This document shows positions 36,155 through 38,606 of a stretch of DNA of 38,606 nucleotides, in pieces. The stretch is from Oxalobacter formigenes. GTDB taxonomy: Bacteria > Pseudomonadota > Gammaproteobacteria > Burkholderiales > Burkholderiaceae_D. Positions within the stretch are counted from its first letter, which is position 1. Each line of letters begins with the position of its first letter. Location of the stretch: positions 24,284 to 62,889 of the forward strand of contig JAHYZB010000010.1 in the NCBI GenBank assembly GCA_019424645.1. The letters are read 5' to 3'. The position numbers and the translations under genes were made by a program. Below the pieces are notes generated by a model. It made no database searches and was not told the DNA's origin. It saw only the letters and a list, made by a program, of their open reading frames with translations.

Positions 36155-36510
36155 GAAAATGCTCCCACGACAGCTACGCCTGACGCGACGAGCAGGATGC
36201 CTGTCAGACGCAAGGGGGTCAGCTTTTCCTTAAACAGAATACGGCCGACTACCATCACGGCAATGATATTGACGGAACCGAGAAGAATTCCTTCCGAGAG
36301 TGGAACAAGTGTGAGGAAAGCCAGCCATAACAGGAATTCGCCGACATACGCACCGATGCCGACCCATAGCCAGCCATTGGAAAACAGGTTGACCCAATAA
36401 TGCCAGCCTTCGCCTTCTTTGGAGACAATTGCTGCCCGCTTGAAGGCAAGCTGTCCCAGTGTGTCGAGAATAACATTGCCCAGCCAGGTAAAAATAATCA
36501 GTGTATTCAT
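36151..36510 (-). CDS. EamA/SMR-type small membrane transporter, first of a pair
   Basis: A 119-residue, four-helix inner-membrane protein. Helix 1 contains LGNVILDTLGQLAFKRAA, closely parallel to the FFDTLGQCSFKMTA of its neighbour, which indicates duplication and divergence. Helices 3-4 read LSEGILLGSVNIIAVMVVGR followed by EKLTPLRLTGILLVASGVAVVG. The protein probably forms a heterodimer with the next gene product. It overlaps the alpha/beta hydrolase gene upstream by 4 bases and the second SMR gene downstream by 4 bases, so translation is coupled on both sides. Confidence 0.85.
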   Translation of the reverse strand: MNTLIIFTWLGNVILDTLGQLAFKRAAIVSKEGEGWHYWVNLFSNGWLWVGIGAYVGEFLLWLAFLTLVPLSEGILLGSVNIIAVMVVGRILFKEKLTPLRLTGILLVASGVAVVGAFS

Positions 36511-37355
36511 CTTTGTTGCAGGTTGGAATCCAGATCGTAAGATGTCACAATTTTCTCAAAAAAATCAATCGATTCTTCAATAACCTGACGGCGCTGCCGA
36601 TCGATCGTAATCATGTGGTAACTGTCTTCCAGCGGAACGAATTTTGTTGGGGCGGAAACGTTGCTTTCAACCACTTTCGCATTGGTATTGATGTCAGCGA
36701 TATCGTCATGGCTGGAATGCAGGATCAGGCATGGCGAATGAACTTTCGGCAGCTCTTTCTTGACGGTGGCTGCGAGTTTTTGCATTTCCGCCAGTGCAGG
36801 AAACGGGTTTCCTGCCAGACCTGCCTGTGTGCTGTCTCCGCTGGCCATGCTTTCTGCCACCGTTGCCCTGATCCGTTCGTCTTTCAGTCCGTAAGGGGGC
36901 TGCTCCAGAAAAGACGTTTTCTGAAACAGGCCGAAACGCTTGAGCCATGTAAGCAGAAAGAAAAGGTGTTTGGCCCAGAGAGGCATACTCCAGCCATCGT
37001 AATTGAATGTGACACCGTAAACCCCGACGCCCCTGACAAATTCCGGGTGTTCGGCTGCCAGCTTCAGCGAAAGCAGGGCGCCCATGGATAAACCGGCGAC
37101 AAAGACATGATCGACCTGTTCTTTCAGTTTGAATGCCGCTTCTTCAACGCTTTTGTACCAGTCTTCCCATGTAGTCTGGTTCAAGTCGGCTTCATTGCCA
37201 CAGTGGCCAGCCAGTTGCATGCCATAGACAGTGAAACCGGCACGATTCAGGCCCCTGCCCACGATTCTCATTTCATTGGGAGTACCTGTCAGACCATGAA
37301 TCAGTAAAACGCCTGTGCGATTGCCAGGCAGGATGAATTCGGCATTCTGAATCAT
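36507..37355 (-). CDS. alpha/beta hydrolase (carboxylesterase/lysophospholipase-like)
   Basis: A 282-residue serine hydrolase. GVLLIHGLTGTPNEM provides the oxyanion-hole HG, the nucleophile elbow is VAGLSMGALLSL, the acid is in LILHSSHDDIADI, and the histidine in LEDSYHMITIDR. All three triad positions are therefore visible. The pattern is that of Est30-type carboxylesterases and monoacylglycerol-lipase-like enzymes. The start at 37355 (MIQNAEFIL) is preferred; an in-frame TTG at 37370 is possible, and neither has a strong Shine-Dalgarno. It is second in the five-gene operon, 25 bases after the HAD gene and overlapping the first SMR gene. It could trim an acyl group from the pathway product. 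Confidence 0.88.
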   Translation of the reverse strand: MIQNAEFILPGNRTGVLLIHGLTGTPNEMRIVGRGLNRAGFTVYGMQLAGHCGNEADLNQTTWEDWYKSVEEAAFKLKEQVDHVFVAGLSMGALLSLKLAAEHPEFVRGVGVYGVTFNYDGWSMPLWAKHLFFLLTWLKRFGLFQKTSFLEQPPYGLKDERIRATVAESMASGDSTQAGLAGNPFPALAEMQKLAATVKKELPKVHSPCLILHSSHDDIADINTNAKVVESNVSAPTKFVPLEDSYHMITIDRQRRQVIEESIDFFEKIVTSYDLDSNLQQR

Positions 37356-37380
37356 TTTATTATTATGCAAACAGGCAGGT

Positions 37381-38070
37381 TTAAATCAGGATGGCGTCTT
37401 CAGTGACTGGCACGAAGATTTCCGGCAATAATTCAGGCAGAAGTTTTTCAGCGTCTGCGAAACTCTGGATCGGCGAGTGGTTCAGCTGGTTCTTGCGACA
37501 ATAGTCGATCAGATTGCTTTTCGCGAGTACCCAGTCTGTCTGATGTGAAACGCAATAATCGGAAGCACCATCGCCTACATAAATAATCCGCCGGGAGTCG
37601 CCAGACTGTCGGCGGGTATGAATGCACTTGCAGTGTCCACTTTTTTTCTTGCAGTTTGCACTTTCGTAAGGAAATTCCAGTTTCCAGCTGCGTTCATCTG
37701 TCTGAATCAAATGATTGGCATAGATAGGAATGGATTCCAGTCCGTAACGCTGCAGGATCGCATCAATGGCATAATCCAGACCGTCACTGACGATATGCAA
37801 GTCAATATTGTATTTCTGGACGGTTTTTAAAAATTGTGGAAAATGAGGATCAATCGTGATCTGATTCAGACAATCGTTCAGTTCGTCAAAACTGGCATTC
37901 AAAAGGCCAATCTGGCCGCTCATGCATTCTTTTGAACCAATTTTGCCTGCAACCCAGTCGTTTTCCAGTTCTTCATGACCAGGCATTCCAAAACGCTGCA
38001 ACAAAGTATCCGTCACATCGCTCGTACTGATTGTGTTGTCGAAGTCGCACAAGATAAGTGGTCTTGCCAT
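37381..38070 (-). CDS. HAD-superfamily phosphatase, MtnX/PSP-like
   Basis: A 229-residue HAD subfamily IB hydrolase. Motif I is ILCDFDNTIS (nucleophile Asp9, Asp11), motif II is HIVSDG, and motif IV is IIYVGDGASDYC. The central cap contains an unusual Cys/His-rich stretch, ANCKKKSGHCKCIHTRR, which could bind a metal. The closest general resemblance is to MtnX-like phosphatases of methionine salvage, but no other mtn genes are near. The start at 38070 (MARPLILCDFDNT) fits the family; the upstream in-frame extension to 38145 is not conserved-looking. It is the first gene of the minus-strand operon. Confidence 0.87.
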   Translation of the reverse strand: MARPLILCDFDNTISTSDVTDTLLQRFGMPGHEELENDWVAGKIGSKECMSGQIGLLNASFDELNDCLNQITIDPHFPQFLKTVQKYNIDLHIVSDGLDYAIDAILQRYGLESIPIYANHLIQTDERSWKLEFPYESANCKKKSGHCKCIHTRRQSGDSRRIIYVGDGASDYCVSHQTDWVLAKSNLIDYCRKNQLNHSPIQSFADAEKLLPELLPEIFVPVTEDAILI

Positions 38071-38455
38071 TTCGCGCCCTGGGACGGTGATGGATATAGT
38101 GGAACTGCTTGTTTCCGGTAATGAATACGGTTTGGATAAAAACATGGCTTAATCAATTGTCTGGAGTGTGTGGCACAGACGGATTTCATGCAAACTGCAC
38201 TTTCAGGTTCAAAAAATAACACGATGCAATTATGCACTTATACTGACATATTGCAATCGCGATGCTGTTGTTTTTACAGATGAAAAATTCTGCTAATTCT
38301 AAGTGATATTTGCCAGACGTGCTTGTACTAATAAACCATAGCTGAATAAAATTGTTGTTGGGAAATAAAAAAGAATCGGGTGTCTGCAGAATAAACAGGA
38401 CGATAACTGTTTCTACCCGAGCTTACAGTCTGGTTCTGTAAGTATCTGATTTTAT
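38071..38455. other. intergenic region between the HAD operon and tRNA-Pro
   Basis: No gene is visible in these 385 AT-rich bases. A weak minus-strand promoter for the HAD operon may be present: TTGCAA at 38251-38256, a 16-base spacer, and CATAAT read on the minus strand at 38229-38234. Near the tRNA 3' end a 7-bp hairpin (38422-38428 with 38436-38442) and a 6-bp AAACAG/CTGTTT hairpin (38396-38412 region) may help end the tRNA transcript. Confidence 0.45.
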
Positions 38456-38534
<79 letters not shown>

Positions 38535-38543
38535 CAAGCGGGC

Positions 38544-38573
38544 ATTATAGCAGTGTCCTGAAGAATTTGACAT
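38544..38573 (-). promoter_or_regulatory. promoter of tRNA-Pro
   Basis: On the minus strand a perfect TATAAT (38544-38549) lies 11 bases before the tRNA 5' end, with ATGTCA (38568-38573) as -35 at 18-base spacing. The GC-rich discriminator GCCCGC after the -10 box is typical of stringently controlled stable-RNA promoters. Confidence 0.75.
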
Positions 38574-38606
38574 GGGTTTTGGGACGGAAAGGTAATGACT
38601 GGCTTT

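Overview
The window reads as chromosomal DNA of a Gram-negative betaproteobacterium of the Burkholderiales, most likely Oxalobacteraceae and Oxalobacter-like. This rests on a Burkholderiales-type SerRS, ETF-ubiquinone oxidoreductase and trimeric porin, moderate base composition, and compact gene packing. The genus is inference. There is no phage, transposon, integrase, CRISPR array or rRNA operon. One tRNA gene lies at the right edge.

Left part (1-12.8 kb): the 3' end of a gamma-glutamyltransferase-family gene, a signal-peptide porin, serS (minus), and an NADP-type glutamate dehydrogenase. Next comes a membrane-anchored diguanylate cyclase (minus) that is split by a one-base frameshift. It is followed by a GNAT acetyltransferase, rarA (minus), a Nudix ADP-sugar hydrolase, a cold-shock protein, a Bcr/CflA-type drug exporter and a hotdog thioesterase. 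Most of these units end in clear intrinsic terminators.

Centre (12.9-26.2 kb): ETF-ubiquinone oxidoreductase, then a complete glycogen locus on one strand in the order glgB-glgX-pgm-glgC-glgA-glgP. Pgm makes glucose-1-phosphate, GlgC makes ADP-glucose, GlgA and GlgB build branched glycogen, and GlgP and GlgX degrade it. glgB carries an in-frame TAA at codon 544 where the family has glutamine, while the remaining 180 codons are intact and in frame. As written, the branching enzyme would lose its C-terminal part.

Right part (26.4-32.5 kb): a 57-residue charged protein, a SAM methyltransferase, a zinc-ribbon membrane protein, a DUF2059-like periplasmic protein and a secreted Ntn hydrolase of the penicillin V acylase/bile salt hydrolase family. 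A MipA/OmpV outer-membrane protein and a class III aminotransferase follow.

Far right (32.5-38.1 kb): two convergent operons. The plus-strand pair is a FemAB/GNAT-like acyltransferase and a divergent arginase-fold protein. The tightly overlapping minus-strand set is a HAD phosphatase, an alpha/beta hydrolase, two small EamA/SMR-type membrane proteins and a DegT/ArnB-like aminotransferase. Together they look like an uncharacterised pathway that makes, trims and flips or exports an aminated, acylated metabolite or lipid. This is the best candidate for an undescribed system here. A tRNA-Pro(GGG) gene with a strong promoter closes the window.
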